Shown: one piece after another, positions 45,350 to 57,519 of the stretch
Layout of the letters: each line of letters opens with the position of its first letter
Numbering within the stretch: the first letter of the stretch is position 1
Assembly: GCF_024323335.1 (NCBI RefSeq)
Contig: NC_066584.1
Location: forward strand, 233,942,994-234,006,993
From: Lathyrus oleraceus
Lineage: Eukaryota > Streptophyta > Magnoliopsida > Fabales > Fabaceae
Direction: 5' to 3'
Length of the DNA stretch: 64,000 nucleotides
Position numbers and translations under genes: made by a program
Notes under the pieces: generated by a model
Told to the model about the DNA's origin: nothing
Seen by the model: only the letters and a program-made list of their open reading frames with translations
Databases searched by the model: none

Positions 45350-47966
45350 TGTAGCACCTCAAATTTGCCCTCCTCATTCATGCATTCATTTTAGGTCATT
45401 TAACATTTCATATTGCATTTCATCAAGTCAATCAGAGTTAGCTCCAAGAGTTTATCTTCCAAGAAGCTCGGATATCATTCAAGTCACTTTGTGGTTTCTA
45501 TCTGAAGGATCAAGCTTAATGGGCTCAGTACGATTCAAAATTCAACTATGAAGCCAAAAGTCAACTGTTGGTCAATCGAAGGTGAAATGGCCAGGGAATG
45601 ACTTGAGTTACTTCCAACATGTTCAAATGGGGTCTGTTCATCATTCAAAACGTTAATCTTGAAGGAGCAAAAGTTTGTTCATGAGCTGTCATGCTCGCTA
45701 GGCGAGCAGATTATTCGCTAGGCGAAGCCCACGCGTTTTGAAAATAAAAAATATAACAGAAAAAATCTTGGACTTGGACCTCTCTCATTTGAGCCCACAA
45801 AGCCACGAAAATCAGGTTATAAATTCTAAAAAAAAATCATTGGAACAAAAACCCTAGAGAAGAACTAATCTGCAGCAGCCTCCAGACAGCTCTGAAAAAT
45901 TCACTCGGACTCTGAGACTTTTCACTCTGATTCACACACTTTTTCACTTCCATCTCATATAAACCCTGAGATTGCTTTGCAAACCCAACCGGGAAATTCA
46001 ATTTCATTCGATCTCTCCAATCAGGTTTGCCCTATTTCCACTACTTTATGCTTTCAATTTGAAATTTCTGAATGTATGAGGTATTATGGATGAATGTGAA
46101 AGAGTGGGTATCGTTATGTTTTGCATGTGGGTTTAGATGTGCATGAATGTGTAGAACAATACCTTGAATGTTTGATCACTTAATTTCTGAAATGGGTACC
46201 ATAGGATTTGGGATTTCTGAAATCGGACTGTTATCAATGAAGAACCCAGAACCCGTAGGCCTTCGCTAGCCCATCGCTAGGCGAGCCTGCAACGAAGCTT
46301 CGCTAAGCGAAGCAGTAGCGATCGCGACAGTAGCTGCTTTTTCTGCTTGCCCTCCAATCTGTTTTGTGTTTGTTATGACATGTTTTCTATTGCATCCGGG
46401 CACTTGTTTTGGTATGTATGTTATGTCTTGATGGATCCTTGCCCCCTGGCTTTGAGTGATAGTCCTTTTGATGCATTTGTTTGACAAGAGGTTTAGGCCT
46501 CATATCCTCGGTTGCTTTTTGTGAGCTTTTTGTGAACTTTTTGGTTCTCTTATTTGGTGCAACTCTTGATTGCACCCCATCTTGTTTCTCTAACCTGTTT
46601 GTTGAGTTTTTGTGAGGGCTCACATGACTCTTGAAGAGATAGCTTGCTTGGTATTCCACTTTATTTGTGGGATGCCATTTGGAGATTTATTCTGATTGCT
46701 TTGCTGACTTGTTTTCTTTGATGATGCTAGCCTGAGAGATCTCCGGGTTTCTTATTTCTTTAGTTGCTGTTACTTCGGATCTTTATCTGTGTGGTAGATC
46801 TCTTGATCCCTCTTACATCCTTCCCGTATTTTACCGCTTTCTTAGCTGGAAGACCTCGATATGAGGCAATGTTTTTGTGTGTTTACTTTTGTGCCCACAG
46901 ACCTCCAAGAAGAGGCACCAGTGCTAAAGACCTCCATGAAGAGGCAATTGACAGATAAAAGGGATTAGTAGTCAATCCCCCGTTATTCAGTGTGTCGTTC
47001 TTTATGCTCGCACTACGTGTCGATGCTTCAAAACAAAAGCCCAAGATCTTTTGTCCGGTCAGTCAGTGGAGAGGGTTCCACCTTTCTGAATCCCCACTTT
47101 TTGTCATGAGCTCACATTGTCCAGGGTTAAGAGCTATGAGGTCTTATCCTCATTACCCATATAATCTGCTCACCCTGACGTTCAATGTCAGTGGTTAAGA
47201 GCCCATTTGATTACCTTTCCATAGCTTGTTTGTCAAGGTTGATATGACCCCTCTTGACTAAAGCCCTACCCATGTATGTTTGAACCCCCTTGCTGGTGTG
47301 TTTACTTTATGCATGTTTGTTTTGTATGGTGTGATCGTCTCCCCATAGGATTGCTAGGCTTCGTATAGTCTCTCGTTTGCATGTCAATTAAGGTATCACG
47401 GTTCTTTCGTCTAGGACTTCCTTTCTTGCATGAGCATTCCTAAAACACAAACAAACTCATTGATTTTTTCTTCTCCTAAGAACACGTTATCTCCTTCTAC
47501 TACAGGCGAGTAAGTCTCCAAAGGTCGAGCATTCGGTAGATTGCGTAGTAACGTCGTTCGTCTAAAACACAAACAAATAGGTTAGCCGAGCTACGAAGAC
47601 TCTGATTCTCATATTCAGATGAGATACATATGCAGTGGATGCGACATTCGTGCGAGTCATTTGCTTTTGACCCCTCTTTTAGTAAATAGTACATTAGATA
47701 AACCCACACCCTTTAGACAAGAACAACAAGAGTGGATCCCGTAGAGTACTACGGATGTGTAGGGGTGCTAATACCTTCCCTTTGCATAATCGACTCCCGA
47801 ACCCAAGATTTGGTTGCGAGACCTTGTCTTTTCCTTTCCTTTTTCCAGGTTTACTTCGAGTGTTTCCTTTCCCTCCTTTGGGATAAATAACGCACGGTGG
47901 CGACTCTTCTGTCATTTCGTTTTCGCCGGTTGTTTTTTTTCGCATTCCTTTTTTTAGGTTGCGACA
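45350..47966 (+). repeat. 3' LTR (2617 bp)
   Basis: It matches the 5' LTR end to end with scattered substitutions and lacks one 69-bp repeat unit. It ends TTGCGACA. Confidence 0.92.
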
Positions 47967-47971
47967 CCATG
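47967..47971. repeat. Target-site duplication (right) of Tat/Ogre-clade element
   Basis: CCATG, matching 35153-35157. Confidence 0.9.
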
Positions 47972-48081
47972 TAGTTTTTTTTTATGTTTTTTATATATAT
48001 TTTTTACTTTTTTTATTTTATTATTTAAAATAAATAAATTTAAAAAAAAAAAGTAAAAAAAAATCCACTTGTATTTTAAAA

Positions 48082-48246
48082 AATAAATAAATAATTATGT
48101 AAAATGCCACATGGAATGCCAAGTCAACAAATATGCAGATTTTGTAGTTGTCACGTCACAAAAAGCTAAAAGAAACAAAAATCTAAAAATTACAAGTGGG
48201 AATCCAAAAAAAAATATTTTACAGAAGGTAAATTAAAATCCGTAAA
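48082..48246 (-). mobile_element. Right arm of the foldback/MITE-like element
   Basis: It is the imperfect reverse complement of 34989-35152. Between TSD and arm (47972-48081) is very AT-rich loop DNA. Confidence 0.75.
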
Positions 48247-48299
48247 TTAATTAATTTAAGAAATTCATAGTCACTCTGATTGAAAATGGTAAAAGATTA

Positions 48300-50600
48300 A
48301 CTCACTTAGAAGTTGAAATATGCTCTCGCGACAACTTTGGCGATTTTTTCACTATAGCAAATCCTTTTTTTGTTACCGTTGCAACCTAACTCCTCCGTCG
48401 TGTTTTCGTTTGGCCTCTCATGGGTTTCTCTATCCCTTAGTCTCGCATAGACTCCTCTCACCCTTACCCTCTCAAATCTTCTTCCCCCAATCAGAAGAAA
48501 ACCTTTGCTCAAGCTCTTGAGACACTTTGTAACATTCCAGTTAGTCAACTCTCTCAATTGGTGGTAAAAGGTGTTCACATCTCCATTTTTATTCCAAAAG
48601 ATGAGTACCAAGTTGATATTGATTCTTGTAAGCATAACCTTCATGGAAGAGTTATTTATCCCAAAGGGTCACCTCGATTGAAGGTTCATGTCTTGCGTCA
48701 CAAGTTAATAAGTACAGGGAAGGATCTCAAAAAGTGGGGTGTCACTTCATTAGGGAAAGACTTTTACAAGTTTTCCTTTTCATCGCTTAAAGATCTGCAA
48801 AAGTTTGCTGATTTGGTTCATGGATTCTGAATCTTGGCCTTTTTAAGTTTTTTGCATGGTCTTGTGATTTCAATCCTAACATCCAACGTCAATCCTCGGC
48901 CCAAATTTGGCTTCATAGCTTTGGTCTCGCGCAGGAGTATTGGCGCCCAAATATCTTGTTTGCTATCGCAAGTAGTGTAGGCACGTCTATTTATATTGAT
49001 TCAACCATAAACAAGTCACTCCTTGATAGAAACGTTGGCCATTTTGCTAGGGTTCTTGTTGATATTAACTTGATGAGTGAGCTGAGATACAAAGTTCTGG
49101 TTGAAATAAAAGGGTTTTCCTTTTTTTGTTGAGTTGGAATATGAAAACATACCTGGTTTTTGTCCCAAATATAGGGTAATTGACCATGACAGTTCCTACT
49201 GTAAGAAATACCCATCTAATGGGGAGGATATAACAATTTAAAAACACAAACAATCATCTCTTAAGGAGGAAGTGATAGTACAAAAACATAAGCAACCAAC
49301 CAAAAAACCTTTGTCCCTATTAAGGATCATCATACTAAATAGGGTGCTAACAACAAAGATGACACCCCTGCTGTCAATGCTAACTCATTAAGGAGAACGT
49401 TGATATCACAATTGCTAGCACTTCCAATGAGTTATTTTTGGACCCTGAGGAAATCTTACATGATTAGGTGGTTACAAGTCCTGGCTCTCAGAATGTTGAA
49501 GCTAATCCTCAACTTCACCCTATAGGGGAAGGAGTGGACATGATGTAGCACATAAGAAATTGAGTTTATGGGTGTCACTCAACCTTTTGAAGGAGTTAGA
49601 GATGCTCAATTACAGAATAATGATAACATCATTTTCCTGCATAACGTTTTGGCTGCTATGACTGAGGTTGAGGATTTGAATGTTACTAATCAGGATTTTC
49701 AACATGTGGTGCCTAGACCAAGAAAGAAAGAGCCGGGAAAGGCCAAGACTGATAGCTCTAAGAGTCTCTATACCACAAGGTCAAGGGTTGTTTTCTCTAA
49801 ATCTTCCCAATGATTTAATTATTTTGGAAGATAGAGGTTTGGCTAACTCTCCTACAAAGTTAGTCCTCAAAAGGCTTATCCTTAAGCATAAGCCTAGTCT
49901 TATTATCCTTGCTGAACCTTTGATGGATGCTGATGATTTTCCAAAATCCTGGCTCAACAAACTTTCCCTCAATTTTTTTTCTATCAATAATAGGAATCAC
50001 TTGATCCCCAATCTCTGGTGCCTTTGTTCCATTCACCTTTCTCCTATTATTTTTAGTGTGGATGACCAATAAATATCTTTCTCTATCAATAATGATGGCC
50101 TTAATCTCCAATTTTCTTTCATTTATGCTTCCACTAGATACATTAAAAGAAGAGGCCCATGGAATAACCTTAACTCCATTCAGGCTTCCCATCATGGACC
50201 TTGGTGTTCTATTGGTGATTTCAATGTTGTTTTGGGCTCCCATGAGCATAAGGCTAGACATAGCCCTACTTCCATCCCTATAGAAGACTTTAGGTTATGG
50301 ATTAAATCTAGCAACATGATTCATCTCCCTACCAAAGGCATAGAGTTTACCTAGAACAATGGTCGTAAGGGAAATAATAACACGCAAAAGAGACTTGATA
50401 GAAAAGTTTGTAATGTTGATCTTATTGAGGCTTGCTCTTCCATCTCTTTCTCTTCTCTAACCAAAGCCAGATCAGATCACTTTCTTCTTCTTTTGCAGGT
50501 TAATGTCAATGGTATCAAACTTCCATCTCAATTCGGATTCTTCAATATGTGTAGCCTTCACAAGGATTGCAAAAATGTTATTATGGACAACTAGAATACC
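48300..50600 (+). pseudogene. LINE (L1) relic: ORF1 with DUF4283 domain and ORF2 endonuclease
   Basis: ORF1: PQSEE...FAQALETLCNIPVSQLSQL then VVKGVHISIFIPKDEY, HNLHGRVIYPKGS and WGVTSLGKDFYKFSFSS (48500-48830) is the DUF4283 RNA-binding domain of plant L1s. Further on, KGFPFFVELEYENIPGFC (about 49110-49160) belongs to the conserved block preceding the zinc knuckle. ORF2 starts with the APE-type endonuclease: EDRGLANSPTKLVLKRLILKH, AEPLMD (catalytic Glu), IYAST-like, PWCSIGDFNVVLGSHEH (Asp/Asn block) and ARSDHFLLLL (terminal SDH motif, about 50465). Many stops and frameshifts are present. RT is absent: sequence switches to LTR-like DNA near 50600, so the 3' part was lost, unlike the usual 5' truncation of LINEs. 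Confidence 0.85.
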
Positions 50601-50885
50601 AATTTCATAGGATGCCCCATGTATATTTTGAACAAAGGCTCAACCCCCGGACCCTTGTTTTCTTTTATTAGTTTTGTTTTAAAACTTCCTTGGGTTTTGT
50701 TCCTAATTTTACCCTTTTTCTTTGGAAACAATAAAAGTGCGGTGGCGACTCTTACTTTGCTGGTTAAGTTAACCAATAGCTTAATCTCAAAAATTTTACC
50801 GCTACACCAGCTTGCACGCGTGTTTTTTTTGCTTTTATTTTATTATTTATTCATTGGAAGTACTTTTGAGTCACCAATTAGCTCA

Positions 50886-50945
50886 GTTGGTGAGGGGGTT
50901 GACCCCATAGCCCCAAGGTTAGATGTTCGACCCCCAATAATCCCA
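50886..50945 (+). repeat. tRNA-like segment inside an Ogre LTR (A- and B-box)
   Basis: TAGCTCAGTTGGTGAGG matches a pol III A box and D arm, and TGTTCGACCC about 35 nt later matches a B box. The acceptor and T stems pair poorly, so this is a tRNA-derived relic and not a working tRNA gene. Confidence 0.5.
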
Positions 50946-51481
50946 CTTTGTCCCTTTTTATTTCTTTTTCCTTTCTTTTATTATTTTTAACCCCGTTTTT
51001 TTTCCTTTTCCATTTTATTTCTTTACTATCTTATTTGTATTCTACTAAAAATATTTCCAACACAAACCCTAATTATTTTTTTCTCTTCTATCTTATTATG
51101 CTTTATTTCATTTTATTTGAGTATTTTTTGATGGACTTATGATGTCTTGAACATTGGTAGCTAATGAAGTCTATTAAGTCATTTGACAAATAGATGAAGT
51201 TTTATTTATATAAAGCTTAACTTGTGATTCCATTTGGTTCATTTTTTTCCTTTGTTATTATACTAATCCTCTAACCATTATACTAACTTATTCATATTAT
51301 ACATTGATCATTGTATAACCTGTCTAACTTAACCATTAATCAACTAACTAACCTTTAACCCTAGAGTGATAAAGTCTTTCTTTTGTCAAGCTATTGATAG
51401 GTGAACTTGGGGTTTACCTAACTTTCATTGTTACAAATTTATTGTAAGTTGATTATTGATCATCTTCAATACTTTGCATCA

Positions 51482-51955
51482 GTGATAACTTATCCCCTGA
51501 TGCGCCATATTTTGAATCTTTTGACCTAAGGATAGATAATCGTCAATAGTTTAACTTGTACATACTATTAACCACTAACTATACTTTGTTTCTCACTAAC
51601 CATTGTTATTGTGACTTTACCATTATTACTTTGTTATTTACTTTTATGTTGTTACATAATAATTTATATTCAAGTACTCATCATCATTGTATAAACTCAT
51701 CATGCATGTTTATGTGATAAGTTATCCCCTGATTCGCCATATTTTGAATCTTTTGACCTAAGGATATATAATCCTCAAAGAGTTTAACTTGTACATACTA
51801 TTGACCACTAACTATACTTTGTTTCTCACTAACCATTGTTATTGTGACTTTACCATTATTACTTTATTATTTACTTTTATGTTGTTACATTGTAATTTAC
51901 ATTCAAGTACTCATCATCATCATTGTATAAACTCATCATGCATGTTTATTATTGT
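51482..51955. repeat. Tandem duplication, ~232-bp unit, two copies
   Basis: The block GTGATAA(C/G)TTATCCCCTGAT starts at 51482 and 51714, followed by the same order of sequence to the CATGCATGTTTAT end. Confidence 0.85.
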
Positions 51956-52089
51956 TCTTTACTTTATTATCATCATATAATTAAAAAAAAAACATGATAA
52001 AATAGTAAGACCAAAAAGATTCATTCCACTTATAATCAACTTGGACTTAGAGGATCTCACTTAGGATCTTTGCATGAATGTATAAAGTC

Positions 52090-52097
52090 ATTGCATC
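52090..52097. repeat. 8-bp target-site duplication (left) of hAT element
   Basis: ATTGCATC; the right copy at 55272-55279 is ATTGCATT (one mismatch). Confidence 0.85.
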
Positions 52098-55000
52098 CAG
52101 TGGCAGAACTGAGGGGGGACGTGGGAAGGACACGACCACCCCTCAACTTTTTTTTTAATTCATATATATTAAATTACTAAAAAATCCTTATTTTAAATTA
52201 AAATTATTTTTTATTTTTTATTTTTCATTCAAAGTTAGGTTAAAATACAGATAAGGTAAAAAGCTCCTACCTTTCCTTTCTTTCTCATATAGGTTTGCTA
52301 CCGGCACCAGAATCGGAACATATTAAAGTGATCGGCATCTAACAGGTAAAAAACTTTATTCATTCTTCTTTTATAAAAAGTAACAAATTAAAGTGATTGT
52401 TTGATTTGTGTTTTTAAGATTTTTAGGGTTCTTCTTTCTTGATGTGTTAAAATAATATATATGAGGTTTATTAAGCCAATTCATAACACTGTAATTTACA
52501 AATATAGTTATATACGGTAATAAGATTTATTTAATCATTGTTGCTGCTAATTTCTAATAGTGAAGTTACCGGTATTTGAAAATGGATTAAAGTTATTTAA
52601 TTAAGTTTATTAATTTTTTTCTCTTTTAATTTTTATGTTCTCTAAATTGATTTTTGGATCTGATATGATATTATAGGCAGAGTAAAGATGAATAATAGGA
52701 AAATTGATTCTTTTTTCAAAAGGAAAGCATGTGAAATTGAAAGAGAAGAGAGAGATGAAGAAATTATAATCCCGACATCCGAATCTGAAACAGCTCTTGA
52801 GAATCCAACAATTGAAGAGCATCATGGTTTTGAAAATTCTTTGGAACGCGATCCTGGAAAGCGTCCTCCGATTTGGCAATATCCACCAAATCAAGTGGAT
52901 ACAATACGAAGAGCTTATCTAAAATGGGGTCCATATCAAATTCATTTAGAAAACTATCCTTTGTCCGGTAACGAGGATTATCCGAGAATGTTTCAACATA
53001 CTTGGTTTAACATATTTCCATCATGGTTAGAATATTCACCATCTGAAGATGCCGCATATTGCTTACCATGTTACCTTTTTAGCAAAAAACTAAGTGGACG
53101 TCCCGGATCACTTGTCTTTATTTCTATGGGTTTTAGAAATTGGAAGAAAGTTAGGAATGGAAAACATTGTTCCTTTCTTAAACACATAGGGAAGGATCCT
53201 TTCTCACCAAACAACAATGCAGTGAAAGCTTGTCAAGACTTGTTGAATCAAGATGGTCATATTAGAAATGTTATTCAAGTGTAAAGTTCAAGTCAAAGAA
53301 TGAATAATTGGTTACGACTCAAGACTTCAATTGACATTGTTCGTTGGTTAACACTACAAGCTTGTGCTTTTAGGGGTCACGACGAAAGTAGCAAATCAAG
53401 AAATCAAGGTAAATTTCTTGAGTTATTGAAACTTTTAGCATCCTACAATGATGAAGTTGCAAAAGTTGTGTTGGAAAATGCTCCACAAAATTGCAAGTAT
53501 ACTTCACATCAAATTCAAAAAGAGCTCTTGCAAATTATTTCTAGTAGGGTGAAAAAGAGTATTCGTGAGGAAATTGGTGATTCCAAATTTTGTATCGTTG
53601 TTGATGAAGCTCGTGATGAGTCAAAAAAGGAACAAATGGTTCTTGTATTAAGATTTGTTGATAAAGTTGGTTTAATACAAGAGAGATTTTTTGATGTGGC
53701 ACATGTTAAAGACACCACATCTTTAACTCTTAAGGAAGAAATATGTGATATACTTTCTCGACATAACCTTGACGTTTCTAACATTTATGGCCAAGGGTAT
53801 GATGGTGCTAGCAATATGAGAGGAGAATGGAATGGTTTACAAGCCCTCTTTATGAAGGATTGTCCTTATGCATACTATGTTCATTGTTTTGCTCATCGAT
53901 TGCAACTTGCATTAGTTACATCATCAAGAGAAGTCAAACCTGTTCATAAATTTTTTGAGAAGCTGATCTTTGTTGTGAATGTTGTTTGTTCTTCTACAAA
54001 GCGTCATGATGAGTTACAAGCTGCCCAATTAGAAAAAATTGCTTATTTGTTAGAGATTGATGAGATTTTAATTGGTAAAGGTGCAAATCAAGTTGGTACA
54101 TTGAAACGAGCTGGAGATACTCGTTGGGGATCACATTAGGATTCAATTTCTAGCTTGATAAACATGTATGAAGCAACTTGTTTAGTTTTAAAAAAAATTG
54201 CAAAAGATAGAGGGAGTTATGCTACATGTGGGGATGCAGATAGTTGTTACAATTACTTGAAGGCATTTGATTTTATATTTATTTTGCACTTGATGAAAGA
54301 AATCATGGGAATAACAGATATGCTTTGTGAAGCCTTACAAAAAAATCAAGATGTAGTTAATGCTATGAACTTGGTTCGTTCAACAAAACATCTTACTCAA
54401 GGTTTGAGAGAAAATGGTTGGGATATATTATTTACTAAAGTGGTATCTTTTTGTGAAAAACATGGTATTGAGATTCCTGATCTTAATGATTTTCATTCAA
54501 CAACAAGATTTGGACGCTCCCGTCTTGAAGAGAATCAAGTCACAATTCAACATTACTTTAAAGTTGAAATCTTTTTCACTACCATTGACAAACAATTACA
54601 AGACTTGAATAGCAGATTCAGTGAGCAGACAATGAATTTGTTAACTCTTTCTTGTTCTTTATCTCCTAAGAATGGATATAAAGCTTTTAGCGTTGATACT
54701 ATTTGTTATTTAGTTGAAAAATATTATTCTATGGATTTTAGTGATCAAGAGAAGAATAATTTGCAATTTCAACTCCAACATTTTCTATTTGTTGCTCGTC
54801 AAGCATCAAACTTGAATAATTTATCAACTATTCAAGAACTATGTTTATGTTTGGTTGCATTTGGACAGGCTGAAACTTACTTCTTGATTGATAGACTACT
54901 TCGTCTTATCATGACTCTTCCCGTTTCTACGGTCACAACTGAGAGGTCTTTTTCAACAATGAAAATTATTAAGACTAAGTTGAGAAACAAGATGGATGAT

Positions 55001-55271
55001 GGGTTTCTTGGAGATAACATGACAATATATATTGAAAGGGAGATTAGTGCAAGCATTAGTTCGGAGTCAATTATTGACGATTTCAAGTCACTGGGAACGC
55101 GTAAAACATTACTTTAAGATAGTCTTAAGTCATTTAATTTAAATTTTTAGTAATTAACTTTGTATTTATTTTAACTTTAATGTTTTATTTAAAATACTAT
55201 TTATATTTTATTTATAATCTTTATTTTACGTTAGCGATCATCCCAAAAAATTTTATCTGACTCTGCCACTG
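52098..55271 (+). mobile_element. Complete hAT DNA transposon (3174 bp)
   Basis: The terminal inverted repeats CAGTGGCAGA (left) and TCTGCCACTG (right, its complement) are 10 bp, flanked by an 8-bp TSD with one mismatch. Both the TIR form and the 8-bp TSD are hAT hallmarks. The internal region carries one long transposase frame. It inserted into the Ogre-like LTR fragment. Confidence 0.92.
52688..55117 (+). pseudogene. hAT transposase (TTF zinc finger, DUF4371, hAT dimerisation), two in-frame stops
   Basis: One frame runs from ATG 52688 to the stop at 55115-55117 (about 809 codons), interrupted only by TAA 53282-53284 and TAG 54137-54139. Order: a charged N-terminus; a TTF-type zinc finger (residues about 95-185, with PSWLEYSPSEDAAYCLPCYLF and the KHCSFLKHI block); a DUF4371 region after the first stop (WLTLQACAFRGHDE); the RNase H-like catalytic core with FCIVVDEARDES and GQGYDGASNMRG; YYVHCFAHRLQLAL; and a C-terminal hAT dimerisation domain with TVTTERSFSTMKIIKTKLRN. 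It resembles the plant ZMYM1-like/TTF hAT group. It would excise and reinsert DNA by cut and paste. Intactness apart from two stops implies recent death, or possibly a readable product by readthrough. Confidence 0.92.
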
Positions 55272-55279
55272 ATTGCATT
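55272..55279. repeat. 8-bp target-site duplication (right) of hAT element
   Basis: ATTGCATT, against ATTGCATC at 52090-52097. Confidence 0.85.
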
Positions 55280-55329
55280 GTGATGCCAACTCATTATCTA
55301 CATCAACATCATAACCTATTTCAATGCAC

Positions 55330-56575
55330 TCTGCTAATATATTTCAATGCTTTATTGTACAGACCTTCTTTCAAGGCTATTTTACTGCAATATCGATTAT
55401 GATGCATGCTCATTATCTTTGGCATTGCAATGTAAGCACTTTATTATTATTTTTTGAAATGTAATATACTCTTCCATTTTAACTCAGTCATACATACAAC
55501 TACTAACATTTTATTATTATTTTTTATCTTACATATAATATTATATTATTTTTTACCCTATACACCTGTTTTCGGAACAGTTACAGCCCACCCCAGACTT
55601 ATTTTCTTACTTTCCATATGTACTTCTCTATGACAATCATATTATATTGCTCATCTTTAATCCATATTTCATTACTTTTTCTTTTTATATTAATTTGCAC
55701 AAGTCCTATCCATATGTACCCTTTTCATATTAAATAGAATTTCTCTGCATGTGTACTTCGGCTGACATTGCCCATAATAATAATAATACTAACCTACTCT
55801 ACTTTATCTACTACATAGTTTATACCTTTTGTTTATCCAATTTTTTTTCTCCACACCTCTCAATAAATGTGTTGCTTTTTAATTATTTTTGTTAATAATA
55901 TTTTTAATTTGATATTATTTTTAATTTAAAATAAAATATTTTTAAGAAAATAATAGTAATTTTAGTTTAACACATAAGAATTAACACATAAGAAAAATTA
56001 GATAAGGGATCATGCAAATTCAAACACAATCAAAATTAAGGGACCAAAATAGCTAGTTTTGTAATGGGGGACCAATGGTTTAAAACGTCCAAACTAGGAA
56101 ATCAAAAATGCATTTAAGCCTATTAAATAATATAAATTTATCAATCTTTTTTCAAATATGTGAAAAGATTAATGAAAAAAAATACTATTATTATAAACGA
56201 AAACAACTTTATTATATTTTGGAAACAATTGTGTATACTAGCCATAGAAAATATATTTTAATCAAATCATAACTATCTTTTTTTTAAAACCCGAAAATAA
56301 AACTATTATAACGGGAACATGAAATTACTAGTCAAAATATTGAATAATAATGGGGAAAAGTTCACTATTGGTTTTAATGTTTTTGTAAATAATGTCAAAA
56401 CAAAAATAATATTTATATAAAAAAATATATATTGTTGATTCATAATTTTTATATATGAAAAGAATTATAGACTCTGATTTATTATCTCTTTTAAAACTAA
56501 TAACATTTTTTGGATGAACAATTTAATAATTTTTAATTTCATTTTTATTATATTTTGGGAAAAATGTGCGTATCA
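55330..56575. other. AT-rich DNA with a MITE-like scrap, no gene seen
   Basis: Very AT-rich with short T and A runs. 55985-56120 contains AAGGGACCAAAATAG and GGGGGACCAATGG words, like the ends of common legume foldback MITEs. No TE protein, RNA or host gene motif is seen. Confidence 0.4.
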
Positions 56576-56581
56576 TACCGG

Positions 56582-56612
56582 TACTCATGCGAACGCACGA
56601 GTATCCCACTAG
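56582..56612 (+). mobile_element. Probable Helitron 3' terminus (hairpin + CTAG)
   Basis: Hairpin arms TACTCATGCG (56582-56591) and CGCACGAGTA (56594-56603) pair over 10 bp with one A-C mismatch and an AA loop, followed by 5 nt and CTAG (56609-56612). A 3' hairpin just before CTRR is the Helitron signature. The matching 5' TC end was not located. Confidence 0.5.
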
Positions 56613-56619
56613 CATGTTC

Positions 56620-56838
56620 CTAAAAAGGTGTTATCAATAACTTTAAAGTAATGCTTATGAGTCATTGGAGCTTCATCTGAAATAATAAGCCTTAACTTAT
56701 CAATCAATTTACCTATTCTCGTTGATTCTAAAAGTTTCAAACTTCTAAAATTAGAGACTCTGAATATGTTCTTCAGAGACTTGTCAATAACTTCAAAACA
56801 ATGCTTATAAATTACGAAAGATTCATCTCAAATGATAA
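56620..56838 (-). pseudogene. Pif1-type (Helitron) helicase scraps, partly duplicated
   Basis: On the minus strand the frame reads ESTRIGKLIDKLRLIISDEAP, then MTHKHYFKVID (56720-56620), the Walker B region of Helitron Pif1 helicases. A second, more decayed copy (DESFVIYKHCFEVIDKSL) lies at 56838-56770, about 150 bp away. Both are far too short to function. Confidence 0.6.
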
Positions 56839-56839
56839 G

Positions 56840-57505
56840 TGATGGGAAATTAAGACACAATAACAGAATAATACGCAACAAATATAAAATTCCCCAGAGT
56901 TGTAGGAACCTTGAGGATCAACAACAAATATAAGACGGAAAATTAAAAAAATAAAGGCATAGAAACTGATATTTTTAACGTGGAAACCCCCTTAATATGA
57001 GAGTAAAACCCATGAGGCGTCCATACCATTGAAATAAATTCACTATAATTAATTAAAGGTACAAGAGAGTCTTAAAGTGATTCACAAACTAGTGCTAACA
57101 ACCGCAAATCATAAAGCAAACTAGCTTACAAGTAAGAATTAAAAAGATGAAAATTTTCTCAAATTTGCAGCTTCAATTTAAAGTAGATAACTCTCGCCTT
57201 AAACCTTGTTTTGAAATTCTGAACAGTCAAAAGTTGGATATATGTGTTACGAACTGCTCTCCAAATTTGAGCTCGACCCGATGATTAACGAATCAAGGAT
57301 CATTGATTTAGTGAGGCTGGTTGCAGAAAAACGGGAATGCGTTTCTCTCATCTTTTCACTCTTTTAAGTCCTTATTTTCTCTTTATCTCTCTCAACCCTA
57401 AATTAATCCTCTTTACTTAAATAAGTGATACAAATGGGTTAATCATATTTGGGCTTTTCTCCACATAGGAAGAGAATCCAAACCCAATAAACCACCCTCT
57501 CACAA
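56840..57505 (-). mobile_element. Probable 3' LTR and end of a minus-strand copia element
   Basis: It follows the copia pol relic on the same strand. It contains a leader-like GAGAGAGATAAAGAG tract and ends near TTAATTTCCCATCA (minus strand). The termini are not proven. Confidence 0.4.
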
Positions 57506-57519
57506 CTATATGGAGGAAA

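Larger units (their letters stand above)
35158..47966 (+). mobile_element. Tat/Ogre-clade Ty3/gypsy element, both LTRs and TSD present, gag-protease missing
   Basis: It has LTRs 35158-37842 and 45350-47966 (TGTAGCACC...TTGCGACA), TSD CCATG, PBS 37845-37862 and PPT just before 45350. Between them lie a 1-kb leader, a short exon, an intron, RT-RNase H-integrase and a 2.5-kb 3' UTR with tandem repeats. No gag or DSG protease motif is visible between PBS and RT, so it is a deletion derivative. Pol has two nonsense codons and one frameshift. It is 12.8 kb long; full-length relatives are usually longer. Confidence 0.92.
50640..52097 (+). mobile_element. Ogre-like LTR fragment, left of the hAT insertion
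   Basis: 50640-50790 has the AAAGTGCGGTGGCGACTCTT block known from Ogre U5 ends. 50790-52097 matches, as reverse complement, 4700-5030 and 3900-4350 of the first LTR block by block. It resumes briefly after the hAT element (55272-55330). No coding content. Confidence 0.65.

Noticed and set aside
50886..50945. Functional tRNA gene
   Set aside because: A and B boxes are visible, but acceptor and T stems do not pair properly and it is embedded in an LTR.
52688..55117. hAT transposase as a domesticated host gene
   Set aside because: It still has TIRs and a TSD and carries two stop codons, so it is an ordinary transposon copy.
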